From CAZRZN01 sp964604565 (lineage in GTDB: Bacteria; Pseudomonadota; Alphaproteobacteria; Rhodobacterales; Rhodobacteraceae): a stretch of 13,344 nucleotides of DNA. The stretch lies in assembly GCA_964604565.1 (NCBI GenBank), contig CAZRZN010000106.1, positions 1 to 13,344 of the forward strand, given 5' to 3'. The notes beneath the pieces were generated by a model. The model saw nothing but the letters and a program-made list of their open reading frames with translations. It did not search any database and had not been told where the DNA came from. The first letter of the stretch is position 1. The number at the start of each line of letters is the position of its first letter. A program made the position numbers and the translations under genes. This document shows positions 1 to 7,321 of the stretch, one piece after another.

Positions 1-2
1 TC

Positions 3-743
3 GGGGGCGATCTGGTGTCGCGCAGCGCGGGGCTGCGCGGCTTTCTCGAGGCGCGTGGTTATGACCTGTCACAGCCGTTACCGGAGCAGTTTCTGGACCT
101 GCTTGATCAGGCTCGGGGCTGCGCGGCAAAGGTGCGGGACCGGTTTTCGGACGACGGGTGGTATGCGCTGGATGAACTGGACAATGCCGCGCGGGGACTG
201 TCGCTGGACCTTGAGGCCGGTGATCCGGCCGGCCGCGCGCTGAGCCGTCTCCTGCGCAAGCTTGCCGGTTTTGCCGGACTGGTGAACGACAACATGTTCC
301 GCTTTTCCGGCTGGCGCTTCATGACCATGGGGCGTGCACTGGAACGCGGGATCCAGATTTCCGACCTGATGGTGGATTTCGCCGAACGCGACGCGCCGGC
401 GGGCAGTTTCGATGCCGCGCTGGAAATCGGCGACAGCGTGATGACCCACCGGCGGCGCTATTCCGTCGATACCAGCCGCGACACCGTTGTGGATCTTCTG
501 GCGCTGGATCCGGAGAATCCCCGGTCCATCGTCTATCAGACCAGCGTCCTGCGCGACCAGCAAGCGGCGCTGCCGCGGCGCGGTCGGTCGACCCAATTGA
601 GCCCTTTGGCGCGGCGGATTCTGCGGCTGCACACGCAGCTTTCGGTGGCCACGCCTGAAGAGGTGGACCGGGAGGAACTGATGCGCATCTCTGGCGAATT
701 GCAGGCGATTTCGAATGCGCTCCACGCGGAATACATGGGGTAG
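3..743 (+). CDS. Alpha-E domain protein, 5'-truncated by the window edge
   Basis: This is the C-terminal part of an alpha-E (DUF403-type) protein. The family is all-helical, of unproven biochemical role, and usually found beside or fused to a circularly permuted ATP-grasp enzyme and a transglutaminase-like protein in a presumed peptide-modification system. Family landmarks visible are ARGCAAKVRDRFS (about residues 37-49 from the first full codon), a phenylalanine/tryptophan-rich segment with GWRFMTMGRALERG, and LLALDPENPRSIVYQ, which matches the conserved DP-x-NPRS region. The frame is open to the window start, so the GTG at 15 is probably internal. A full alpha-E protein is about 310 residues, and its usual N-terminal YWLGRYxERA-like segment is missing here. 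It may equally be the tail of an ATP-grasp/alpha-E fusion. The stop lies 2 bp before the next start, which suggests translational coupling. Confidence 0.8.
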   Translation, partial: GGDLVSRSAGLRGFLEARGYDLSQPLPEQFLDLLDQARGCAAKVRDRFSDDGWYALDELDNAARGLSLDLEAGDPAGRALSRLLRKLAGFAGLVNDNMFRFSGWRFMTMGRALERGIQISDLMVDFAERDAPAGSFDAALEIGDSVMTHRRRYSVDTSRDTVVDLLALDPENPRSIVYQTSVLRDQQAALPRRGRSTQLSPLARRILRLHTQLSVATPEEVDREELMRISGELQAISNALHAEYMG

Positions 744-745
744 CC

Positions 746-1654
746 ATGCTGTATGACGTCACACTTGCCGTGCGCTATGCCTATGACCAGCCTGCGGGCG
801 CGGCGCGGATGCACCTGCGCATGATCCCCGGAGACGGGGCGGCGCAGCGGGTGATCTCCGGCACGCTTCAGGCGGATCCGGAGCCCGATTTTCGCCGCGA
901 CAGGCTGGATTTCTTCGGCAATATGCTGACCGAAATTGCCTATAACGCGCCAATAGATTCGGTGGACTTCCGGTTTTCCGGGCGCATCCGCCGGCATGAT
1001 CTTCCCCGGGCGCTCGATCTGTCCTGCGCGTTGCGGGCGATGCCCCGGGAACTGGCGGAGGTCGCCTCGCTGGCGGCTGATGCGCCGCATCATTTTCTCG
1101 GCGCATCCGAACGGGTGGCCCCGGCGCTTCCGATCACCGCCTTTGCGCGCGATCTGACAAGCCCGGGCCAATCGACGCTCAGCGCCGTGGAGACGCTCTC
1201 GCAGGCGCTGCATGCCGAAATCACTTTCGATGCTACCGCGACAGACGTGACGACCGACCCGGTCGAGGCCTTCGCCAACCGTCGCGGCGTCTGTCAGGAC
1301 ATCAGCCATATCATGATCGCCGCGCTGCGCGGGATCGGGGTGCCGGCGGGCTATGTTTCGGGGTTTTTGCGGACCGAACCGCCGGAGGGCGAGGCCCGTC
1401 TGGCGGGCGCGGATGCGATGCACGCCTGGGTGCGCGCCTGGTGCGGGCAGGAGATGGGCTGGATCGAGATCGACCCGACCAACGATATGCGCGCGGGGGC
1501 GGATCATATCAGCGTGGCGGTGGGCCGGGATTATTCGGACGTGGCCCCGGTCAAGGGGTCGCTGCGCAGCTCAGGCCTGCACAGCACCGCCCACAGCGTC
1601 GACGTGGTTCCGGTGGCGGCCATCGGCGGCAGGCCCTTCGCCGGTCAGGGATAG
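746..1654 (+). CDS. Transglutaminase-like cysteine protease family protein
   Basis: A 302-aa protein with the bacterial transglutaminase N-terminal beta region (about residues 1-95, starting MLYDVTLAVRYAYDQP) followed by a transglutaminase-like core (about 150-260). The papain-like catalytic triad is visible: Cys183 in RRGVCQD, His226 in DAMHAWVRAW and Asp243 in EIDPTND. There is no signal peptide, so it is probably cytoplasmic. Members of this family occur next to alpha-E and circularly permuted ATP-grasp genes, where they are thought to hydrolyse or transfer a peptide or amide product; the natural substrate is unknown. The start follows the alpha-E stop by 2 bp. No Anbu-type proteasome-like gene, sometimes found in such clusters, follows: the block ends at a strong hairpin. 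Length and triad look intact. The family call is secure; the substrate is unknown. Confidence 0.88.
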   Translation: MLYDVTLAVRYAYDQPAGAARMHLRMIPGDGAAQRVISGTLQADPEPDFRRDRLDFFGNMLTEIAYNAPIDSVDFRFSGRIRRHDLPRALDLSCALRAMPRELAEVASLAADAPHHFLGASERVAPALPITAFARDLTSPGQSTLSAVETLSQALHAEITFDATATDVTTDPVEAFANRRGVCQDISHIMIAALRGIGVPAGYVSGFLRTEPPEGEARLAGADAMHAWVRAWCGQEMGWIEIDPTNDMRAGADHISVAVGRDYSDVAPVKGSLRSSGLHSTAHSVDVVPVAAIGGRPFAGQG

Positions 1655-1658
1655 CTGC

Positions 1659-1700
1659 GGCGGCCCGCAAGGCAGATCTGAATCTGCCTTGCGGGCCGCC
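1659..1700. terminator. Perfect 19-bp hairpin at a convergent gene junction
   Basis: Bases 1659-1677 are the exact reverse complement of 1682-1700, with a 4-base loop (ctga, 1678-1681). The hairpin starts 4 bp after the transglutaminase stop and lies 45 bp beyond the end of the oppositely oriented permease gene, so it can stop transcripts from both sides. Neither strand has a U-tract after the stem. It is therefore a U-less GC-rich terminator or an mRNA 3'-end stabiliser rather than a textbook intrinsic terminator. Confidence 0.7.
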
Positions 1701-1745
1701 AAACCATGACATCCGCGGCCGTCCGGGCGGGCGCTGCGTGGCCGG

Positions 1746-3263
1746 TCAGCCTGCGGGTTTCCCTTTTCCCTGCACGATCCGGTCAAGGATCATCGCGCAG
1801 AACAGGATCGCCAGCCCGGAGAGGATCCCGTAGCCGGTCGCCGCGAATTGCAGCGCCTGCAAGACATCCTGCCCCAGACCCTCCGCCCCGATCAGCGAGG
1901 CGATGACCACCATGCCGAGGCTCATAAGGATGGTCTGGTTGATGCCCGTCAGGATCGATGGCGCGGCCATCGGCAGATCGACCTTCAGCAGCACCGTCAG
2001 GTTTGTCGCACCAAAGGCGATGGCCGCCTCACGAACGTCATGGGGCACGCTGCGCAGGCCCAGCGTCGTCAGTCGAATGACCGGTGGCATGCCAAAGCTG
2101 AGGGTGGCGATCACCGCCGGGGGTTTGCCGATGCCGAACAGCGCGATCACCGGGATCAGGTAAACGAAGGCCGGCATGGTCTGCATGAAATCGAGGATCG
2201 GCCGGATCACTGCGTAGGCCCGGGCGCTGCGGGCGCACCAGATCCCGATCGGAATGCCCAGCACGATCGCCACGAAGGCCGCCGCCCCCAACAGCGCGAG
2301 GGTCGCAAGGCTCGGTTCCCAGAAGCCCAGCAGCCCGAGATAGCACAGCGCCGCGGCCACGAAGATCGCAGTGCGCGCCCCTGCGGCGCGCCACGCCAGA
2401 ACAGTGACCAGCGCAAGGATCACAGGCCAGGGCGTGTTCATCAGGACGCGTTCTAGAAGGTTCACGAACGCCTCGATCGAAAAGGTGATGGCGTCAAAAA
2501 GCGCACCGCCGCGCGACGTGGCCCAGTCGAAGGCGCCGTCGATGACGGAGGCCGCCTGGTTGCGCCATTCCGCATCCGCCGGAAAGGCGGTCAGCCACTC
2601 AGGCGCGCTTTCGACGACGCGCAGCACCACTGTCACGAGGACCGTTATGGCGATCAGCGCCCAGATGACCACCGAACCGGGCAGGGAGATCCGCGCATCG
2701 CTGGAACGGCGCGCACGCCACGCCATGTATTTCCGCTCCAGCATCCAGTTGGCCAGCACCAGTTGCACCGCCTTGACCAGCAACAGGAGCGCGAGGCTCC
2801 AGAAGACGATGGCCGGCGCCTCGGCGTTCAGCCGCTCCGCCTCTGCGGCGGCTTCGCGCGCGACCTTGGCAAGGTTTTCCGCGCTGGAGGCCATGCGATC
2901 CGCGTTCGGCTCTCCCGCGGCAAGGGCGGCGGCGGCCTCTTCGGCGCGTTCGGTGCTGCGCGCCATCAGGCGCTCCGCGCGCAGGGCCTGTTCAAGACCG
3001 AGATTGCCGAACAGCCCGTGAAACAGGCGCGCAAGCACGTTGAGTTCGAGAATCCAGAAGACGATGGCCATGCCCCAGAGCTGCCGGGCGCTCCACCAGA
3101 ACGGTCCCAGCAGGGCGGCCCACCAGTTCAGCGTCAGGACAAACCCGGACCCCTTGCCGATCCGACGGAACTGCGCGGCATAGGCGTCGGCGCGCGCCTC
3201 TTCGATGAAGGTGCCGACATCGGCGTAGGGATCGGGCTTTTGGTCGGCGGGGGTATCAGCCAT
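1746..3263 (-). CDS. ProW-like glycine betaine/proline ABC permease with long N-terminal extension
   Basis: Inner-membrane permease of a betaine-type ABC importer. The C-terminal 230 residues are a standard BPD-transporter domain: LGIPIGIWCA (335-344), FMQTMPAFVYLIPVIALFGIG (359-379), and the EAA loop that contacts the ATPase (EAAIAFGAT, 412-420, ending near G440), then two more membrane helices. The unusual part is residues 1-270. They contain a hydrophobic segment with NWWAALLGPFWW (46-57) resembling DUF2628-type membrane domains, a long Ala/Glu-rich helical stretch (about 88-149) with coiled-coil character, and two further membrane helices (about 150-171 and 198-217). Typical ProW proteins are about 280-350 residues, against 505 here. 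The start is supported by GGAGGG (3277-3272), 8 bases upstream. It overlaps the ATPase gene by 8 bp, so the two are coupled. Substrate is inferred from family only. Confidence 0.9.
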   Translation of the reverse strand: MADTPADQKPDPYADVGTFIEEARADAYAAQFRRIGKGSGFVLTLNWWAALLGPFWWSARQLWGMAIVFWILELNVLARLFHGLFGNLGLEQALRAERLMARSTERAEEAAAALAAGEPNADRMASSAENLAKVAREAAAEAERLNAEAPAIVFWSLALLLLVKAVQLVLANWMLERKYMAWRARRSSDARISLPGSVVIWALIAITVLVTVVLRVVESAPEWLTAFPADAEWRNQAASVIDGAFDWATSRGGALFDAITFSIEAFVNLLERVLMNTPWPVILALVTVLAWRAAGARTAIFVAAALCYLGLLGFWEPSLATLALLGAAAFVAIVLGIPIGIWCARSARAYAVIRPILDFMQTMPAFVYLIPVIALFGIGKPPAVIATLSFGMPPVIRLTTLGLRSVPHDVREAAIAFGATNLTVLLKVDLPMAAPSILTGINQTILMSLGMVVIASLIGAEGLGQDVLQALQFAATGYGILSGLAILFCAMILDRIVQGKGKPAG

Positions 3264-4347
3264 GCGTGTCGCCCTCCGTCATCTCCGGCGCGGCGGTGTC
3301 GGGCCGCGCGCCCCGGATCGCGTTGAGCAGGGTCTTGCGCGTGACGATGCCGATGTCATGGCCGTCTTCGGCGACCACCAGTGCGCCGTCGTGGTCCGAC
3401 GCGAGCGACACCAGCGCATCGAGATCGCTGTCGGGATGCACGCGCGGACCATCCGCCGTCACCGGTGCGCTGGTCATCGGCTGCATGATCGACCGCGCGT
3501 GAACGATCCTGAGCGTCGATATATGTTGCACGAAATCGGCCACGTAGTCGTCGGCCGGATTCGACACGATGTCTTCGGGCACGCCGATCTGCACGATGCG
3601 GCCGTCTTTCATGATCGCGATCCTGTCGCCAAGGCGGATCGCCTCGTCCAGATCATGGGTGATGAACACGGTGGTCTGGCCCAGTCGGCGCGACAGGGCC
3701 GCGAACTGATCCTGAAGCTGCCTGCGGATCAGCGGGTCCAGCGCGCTGAAGGGTTCGTCCATCAGCAAAAGGTCAGGGTCCGACGCCAGCGCGCGCGCGA
3801 TGCCCACGCGCTGGCGCATTCCGCCGGACAATTGATCGGGCATGTGATCCTCGTAGCCGTGCAGATCGACCATCTCCAGCACCCTTTGCGACGTCATCCA
3901 GCGTTCGGTCCGGGGGCGGCGCTGCACCTCGAGGGGAAAGGTGACATTGTCGCGGACCGACCGGTGCGGCATCAGCGCCATGTGCTGAAAGACCATGCCG
4001 ATGCGATGCGCCCGAAGCCGGCGCACTTGGGCCTCCTTCATGGCCAGCAGATCCTCACCCAGCACATCGATCCGCCCGCTCGTCGGTTCTATCAGCCGGT
4101 TGATGTGGCGCAGCAGCGTGGATTTGCCGCTGCCCGACAGGCCCATGATGCAAAAGATCTCTCCCCGCCGCAGCGAAAAGGAGGCATCGGCGACCCCCAC
4201 CACGCAGTCGTATCTTGCCAGTGTTTCCGCCTTGGACAGCTTGTCCTGCTGGATGGCGCGCATCGCCTCAGCGGCGCGCGCGCCAAAGACTTTCCACACG
4301 TTCTGGACATCGACGACGATATCATCGGTCTTTTCGGCGCGGGTCAT
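3256..4347 (-). CDS. ProV-like glycine betaine/proline ABC importer ATP-binding protein
   Basis: Cytoplasmic ATPase that powers the adjacent permease. Motifs in order are Walker A GLSGSGKST (69-77), Q-loop Gln121 (VFQHMALMPHRSV), signature LSGGMRQ (173-179), Walker B LLLMDEP (193-199, catalytic Glu198) and H-loop His231 (ITHDLDEA). The ProV/OpuAA-type insert before Walker A (residues 20-50, with an ALARYDC-like stretch) is present. The C-terminal part (about 280-345) looks like one or two CBS motifs, including GALVVAEDGHDIGIVTRKTLL; in relatives this region senses ionic strength or nucleotides. At 363 aa it is shorter than E. coli ProV (400 aa), so the CBS pair may be trimmed. The gene begins 3 bp after the SDR stop and overlaps the permease by 8 bp, consistent with one operon. 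The substrate is probably betaine-like. Confidence 0.93.
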   Translation of the reverse strand: MTRAEKTDDIVVDVQNVWKVFGARAAEAMRAIQQDKLSKAETLARYDCVVGVADASFSLRRGEIFCIMGLSGSGKSTLLRHINRLIEPTSGRIDVLGEDLLAMKEAQVRRLRAHRIGMVFQHMALMPHRSVRDNVTFPLEVQRRPRTERWMTSQRVLEMVDLHGYEDHMPDQLSGGMRQRVGIARALASDPDLLLMDEPFSALDPLIRRQLQDQFAALSRRLGQTTVFITHDLDEAIRLGDRIAIMKDGRIVQIGVPEDIVSNPADDYVADFVQHISTLRIVHARSIMQPMTSAPVTADGPRVHPDSDLDALVSLASDHDGALVVAEDGHDIGIVTRKTLLNAIRGARPDTAAPEMTEGDTHG

Positions 4348-4350
4348 GGA

Positions 4351-5130
4351 TCAGACACTCACCGTCATGCCGCCATCCACGGCCAGCAGATGCCCGGTGA
4401 TGTAGGAGGCCGCGGAGGAGGCCAGAAAAACCACCGCGCCGCCGATCTCGTCGGGCCGGGCCCAGCGTCCCAGCGGGGTGCGGGCGCAGACCGCCTGATC
4501 AAAGGCCGTGTCGGCGCGCTGTGCCGTCATCATTTCCGTCTCGACGTAGCCGGGACAGACCATGTTGATCCGGATGCCGGAGGGGGCAAGTTCCCGCGCG
4601 AGCGATTTGGTCAACCCCGCAAGGGCATGTTTGCTCGCCCCGTATAGCGCCGCGTTCTCCCGCCCCAGAATGGAAAGGGCAGAGCCGATATTGACGATCG
4701 CGCCGCCCGTTCCGCAGGCGGCCATGTGGTCCGCGGCGCATTGGATCAGCACGTAGGGGCCGCGCAGGTTGGTGTCGATCACCCGGTCGAAATCCGTCAT
4801 TGTCGTCTCAGCCATCGCCTTGCGCATGCCGACGCCCGCATTGTTGACAAGGACGTCGATCGGCCCGAACTGCTCTGTCGCCGATTTGAACCCAGCGGAC
4901 GCCCCGGCCTCCGTCGCGGCATCAAAGGCGGCAATGTCGGCCTGTCCGCCTGCGTCGCGCAGGGTCTCGGCGCGGTCCGCCAGAACGGCGGCATCCCGGC
5001 TGGAGAGAATGACATGCGCGCCCGCGTCCGAAATGGCCTGTGCGATGGCCCAGCCGATGCCGCGCGAGGCGCCGGTCACAAGGACACGGCGCCCGGCAAG
5101 GGAAAAGGGGGTCCCGCTCAAGGCAGGCAC
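4351..5130 (-). CDS. Short-chain dehydrogenase/reductase (SDR), NAD(P)-dependent
   Basis: A classical SDR, about 259 aa with the chosen start. It shows the dinucleotide-binding glycine motif TGASRGIG (19-26), NNAG (96-99), the catalytic triad Ser150, Tyr163 and Lys167 (YGASK), and a PG motif (193-194). It would oxidise a secondary alcohol or reduce a ketone in the cytoplasm; the substrate is not predictable. Start choice: an ATG at 5244 would give 297 aa but would run 95 bp into the binding-protein gene and add a basic, proline-rich leader unlike any SDR. I chose the GTG at 5130, 19 bp past the SBP1 stop; a TTG at 5121 is an alternative. Ser42-Ser43-Arg44 after the second strand, with no acidic residue at the end of that strand, hints at NADP(H). 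It sits inside a transporter operon, between the binding protein and the ATPase, which implies it acts on the imported compound or its product. Confidence 0.88.
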   Translation of the reverse strand: MPALSGTPFSLAGRRVLVTGASRGIGWAIAQAISDAGAHVILSSRDAAVLADRAETLRDAGGQADIAAFDAATEAGASAGFKSATEQFGPIDVLVNNAGVGMRKAMAETTMTDFDRVIDTNLRGPYVLIQCAADHMAACGTGGAIVNIGSALSILGRENAALYGASKHALAGLTKSLARELAPSGIRINMVCPGYVETEMMTAQRADTAFDQAVCARTPLGRWARPDEIGGAVVFLASSAASYITGHLLAVDGGMTVSV

Positions 5131-5149
5131 CCCGGTATCCGTCTGGGGG

Positions 5150-6103
5150 TCAATAGCCCAGCCACGCGCGGATGCGGTCGGGATTGGCCTCGATCCAGGC
5201 ATCGGCGACCTCGGCCGGGGCCTGCTTTTCCTCCAGCATGGCAAAGATGAAATCCTCGATCATCGCTGTTTCGAAGCTCATGCGGCGCAGGACATCGGCG
5301 GCCTCCGGCTGTTCGTCCTGAAGGCGCGTGGCGTAGGCGACATGCACATGGATGGAGGGCCACGCGACCTCCACATCGGCCTCTTGCAGCCAATTCGCGC
5401 TTTCGGTCGGGGTGACCATGTTCCATTTGGCCTCGTCGTAGGCGGGCTCTTCCAACATCACCAGATCGGCGATCTTGAACATCACGTTGGGCCGGACGCA
5501 GTTCGTCGCAAAGGGTTGGCCGGATTGTTCGGCGGCGCGGATCAGGGCCATGCCGGCCTCTTCGTCCATTTGCATGAGATCGAAGGTTTCGGAGACCCCG
5601 TAGGACTGCATCCGGACCAGCTCGACCGTGGTGCTGGCCCAACCGGCGGCCCCGACCCAGTATTCGCCCTTGCCATCGCCATCCGTGTCGAATTCGCGCG
5701 CGATATCGGGGTCTGTCAGGTCGTAGATGTCGTCGATTCCCAGCGCGTCCACGGTGGCCTGCGTCACGCAGATGCCGCGCCCCGCGTCATAGGGATTTTC
5801 CGACAGGGCCACGGTGCCCAGCTCGGTCACGTATTTGTCCACGAGGTTCTGCTGATTGGGCAGCCAGACATCGGGGTGCACATCCAGATCCCCGGTGTTC
5901 ATCGCCTCGAAGATCACCGGATTGGTGCCCGGGATCAGGTTGACCTCGGCCCCGAGTTCGGTGCGCAGAACCTTTGCCATGATGTCGGTGATGACCTGTG
6001 CCGCCGCCCAACTGGGCACGCCGATGTTGATTTCCTGCGCCGACGCGGGCGTCATCAGGAACGCGGTGGTCGAGACGCTGTAGAGAAGGTGACGCAGTGC
6101 CAT
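5150..6103 (-). CDS. Glycine-betaine-type ABC substrate-binding protein (SBP1)
   Basis: Periplasmic binding protein of the ProX/OpuAC-like family (317 aa). It has a Sec signal peptide with likely cleavage ASA|Q after residue 22; there is no lipobox. Family features are IGVPSWAAA (27-35), TNPVIFEAM (60-68), HPDVWLPNQ (76-84) and LEEPAYDEAKW (217-227). Trp32, Trp80, Trp155 and Trp248 are candidate aromatic-cage residues for a quaternary ammonium group, by analogy with this family. Cys112 and Cys202 are shared with SBP2 and could form a disulfide. An acidic EF-hand-like loop, DTDGDGKGE, spans 139-147. The start has a good ribosome site, AGGGAGA (6117-6111), 7 bases upstream. It is the first gene of the transport operon and faces SBP2 across the LysR gene. 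The ligand could be a betaine or another methylated amine. Confidence 0.92.
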   Translation of the reverse strand: MALRHLLYSVSTTAFLMTPASAQEINIGVPSWAAAQVITDIMAKVLRTELGAEVNLIPGTNPVIFEAMNTGDLDVHPDVWLPNQQNLVDKYVTELGTVALSENPYDAGRGICVTQATVDALGIDDIYDLTDPDIAREFDTDGDGKGEYWVGAAGWASTTVELVRMQSYGVSETFDLMQMDEEAGMALIRAAEQSGQPFATNCVRPNVMFKIADLVMLEEPAYDEAKWNMVTPTESANWLQEADVEVAWPSIHVHVAYATRLQDEQPEAADVLRRMSFETAMIEDFIFAMLEEKQAPAEVADAWIEANPDRIRAWLGY

Positions 6104-6137
6104 GGTCGGATCTCCCTGAGTGGCGCGGCTGACAGGA

Positions 6138-6155
6138 CGCCGCTGCTGTGCGGCG
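6138..6155 (-). promoter_or_regulatory. 6-bp GC hairpin in the SBP1 leader
   Basis: Bases 6138-6143 (cgccgc) pair exactly with 6150-6155 (gcggcg) across a 6-base loop. On the minus strand this lies in the presumed 5' untranslated region, about 35 bases before the SBP1 start. It could stabilise the messenger or be incidental in GC-rich DNA. Confidence 0.3.
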
Positions 6156-6164
6156 GGTGCCGCT

Positions 6165-6216
6165 TAACCAATTACAGTCTACGCAGGTGTCATGCCTGTC
6201 CAATGCCGTTTGGTTA
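6165..6216 (-). promoter_or_regulatory. Candidate SBP1 promoter bracketed by an inverted repeat
   Basis: The 130-bp gap between the LysR stop and SBP1 start contains TAACCAA (6165-6171) and its exact complement TTGGTTA (6210-6216), 38 bp apart. Between them, on the minus strand, lie a weak -10-like TAGACT (6181-6176) and a -35-like TTGGAC (6203-6198) separated by 16 bp. The layout suggests an operator pair around a promoter for the transport operon. The box matches are poor, so this is a candidate only. Confidence 0.35.
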
Positions 6217-6233
6217 TTGAGCGATGAGGCCGC

Positions 6234-7145
6234 TCAGGGCGTCGCGGTTTCGTCGGGCGCGGTGGCGCTGTCCAGCGCGTAGGCCACGAAACGCTCCGTG
6301 ACGGCGGATGTCTCGGCATCGCGCCATGCGATCTGGGTGGGGACCGTGACGGCCAGATCGTCGATTTCCAGCAGCACCAGACCGCGCCGGACGTAATTGA
6401 ACGCGCAATCCGGGTAGATCGTGATGCCGGATTGCGCCGCCACCAGCCCGAACAGACCCTCGCTGTTGAAGCCGCGTTCCACCACCCGGCAGTCAATGCC
6501 GGCGCTGCCGAGCGCGGTGTTAAGATGGACAAGGAAATGCCCCCAGAACCGCTCCATCCCCAGCACGAGATCCTGCCCGTCGAAATCGCTCATCCGGAGC
6601 GAGGATTTGGTCGTCAGCGGATGGCCCGCGTAAAGGATGCCGATCAGCCGGTTCTCCAGAAAAGGTGCCGCCGACAGGCCCGTGCGCGCGATCGGACCGG
6701 TGCCGAACACGACGTCGAGCTGGTTGTTGTCCAGCCGTTCGACAAGGTCGGCGGTGGAGGATTGGAATGGCTCCAGCACCACCCCGGGATGTTCGCGCCG
6801 GTAGGCGGCAAAGAGATCCGGGAGCGATGAACTGATGGCGAAATCCGTGTATCCGACGCGCACCACCCCTTCGGCCCCCGCGTCGATCAGGCGGGCACGG
6901 CGCCTTGCGGCTTCCAGCACGTCCTGCGCCTGACGGCATCCTGCAAGGAAGGCCCTGCCTGCCCCGGTCAGATGCACGTCGCCGCTGTCACGCACCACAA
7001 GCTGGACATTCAGCGCGTTTTCAAGCGCGAGGATCTGCCGGCTGAGGGCGGGTTGCGTGATGTTGGCGTGGGTCGCCGCGCGCCCGAAATGCAGATGCTC
7101 CGACAGGGCCAGAAAGCATTGGATCTGGCGCAGGGTGTAGTTCAT
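6234..7145 (-). CDS. LysR-family transcriptional regulator
   Basis: A 303-aa LysR-type regulator. The N-terminal winged helix-turn-helix (about residues 1-60) is typical: LRQIQCFLALSEHLHFGRAA, then TQPALSRQILALE (30-42) as the recognition-helix region, and the wing ending LTGAGRAFL (59-67). A linker helix precedes an inducer-binding domain (about 92-295) starting VVRVGYTDFAISSSLPDLF. Such proteins usually activate a divergent promoter and bind a pathway substrate or intermediate. The gene is divergent from SBP2 and the demethylase-like gene (176-bp gap), and lies upstream of the SBP1 operon on the same strand (130-bp gap), so it is placed to control both arms. The ATG at 7145 has no clear Shine-Dalgarno. 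The inducer is unknown but probably relates to the imported compound. Confidence 0.93.
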   Translation of the reverse strand: MNYTLRQIQCFLALSEHLHFGRAATHANITQPALSRQILALENALNVQLVVRDSGDVHLTGAGRAFLAGCRQAQDVLEAARRRARLIDAGAEGVVRVGYTDFAISSSLPDLFAAYRREHPGVVLEPFQSSTADLVERLDNNQLDVVFGTGPIARTGLSAAPFLENRLIGILYAGHPLTTKSSLRMSDFDGQDLVLGMERFWGHFLVHLNTALGSAGIDCRVVERGFNSEGLFGLVAAQSGITIYPDCAFNYVRRGLVLLEIDDLAVTVPTQIAWRDAETSAVTERFVAYALDSATAPDETATP

Positions 7146-7321
7146 CGCGTCGCGGACACCGGGATCCGCCGCGCCCGGACCTGCCGCAGCACCGCATCGG
7201 TCGATGACGACATGGCATTGGACGGCAGCAGGAGTCTTCGACCAGTCTGGGACATGAGTTGTTCCGACGCGCGTTTCAGCATTTTGAAAATCGTAGGCTT
7301 CACGAGAAAGGAAGTAAAGAT
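7146..7321. promoter_or_regulatory. Divergent LysR/SBP2 intergenic control region
   Basis: This 176-bp spacer separates the divergent LysR and SBP2 starts and should hold both promoters and the LysR operator. Visible structure is an 11-bp palindrome ATTTTGAAAAT (7281-7291) in a short AT-rich patch, overlapping an inverted repeat TTTCA/TGAAA around 7275-7290. Its position about 30-40 bp before the SBP2 start fits an activator or promoter-proximal site. No clear sigma-70 box pair is seen. Confidence 0.45.
7308..7314 (+). promoter_or_regulatory. Ribosome binding site that fixes the SBP2 start
   Basis: AAGGAAG lies 7 bases before the ATG at 7322. This decides against the in-frame upstream ATG at 7259, which would place 21 non-signal residues ahead of a clear signal peptide. 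Confidence 0.8.

Noticed and set aside
536..1507. 323-codon open frame on the minus strand
   Set aside because: It is antisense to the alpha-E and transglutaminase genes, with shadow-frame composition.
3262..4647. 461-codon open frame on the plus strand
   Set aside because: It lies antisense to the ProV-like and SDR genes, is rich in His/Arg/Gly/Asp as expected from a mirrored high-GC codon pattern, and has no recognisable domain.
4769..6220. 483-codon open frame on the plus strand
   Set aside because: It is antisense to the SDR and SBP1 genes; composition is that of a shadow frame and no motif is seen.
7259..7321. N-terminal extension of SBP2 from ATG 7259
   Set aside because: The 21 residues are polar and precede a signal peptide; a good ribosome site supports ATG 7322.
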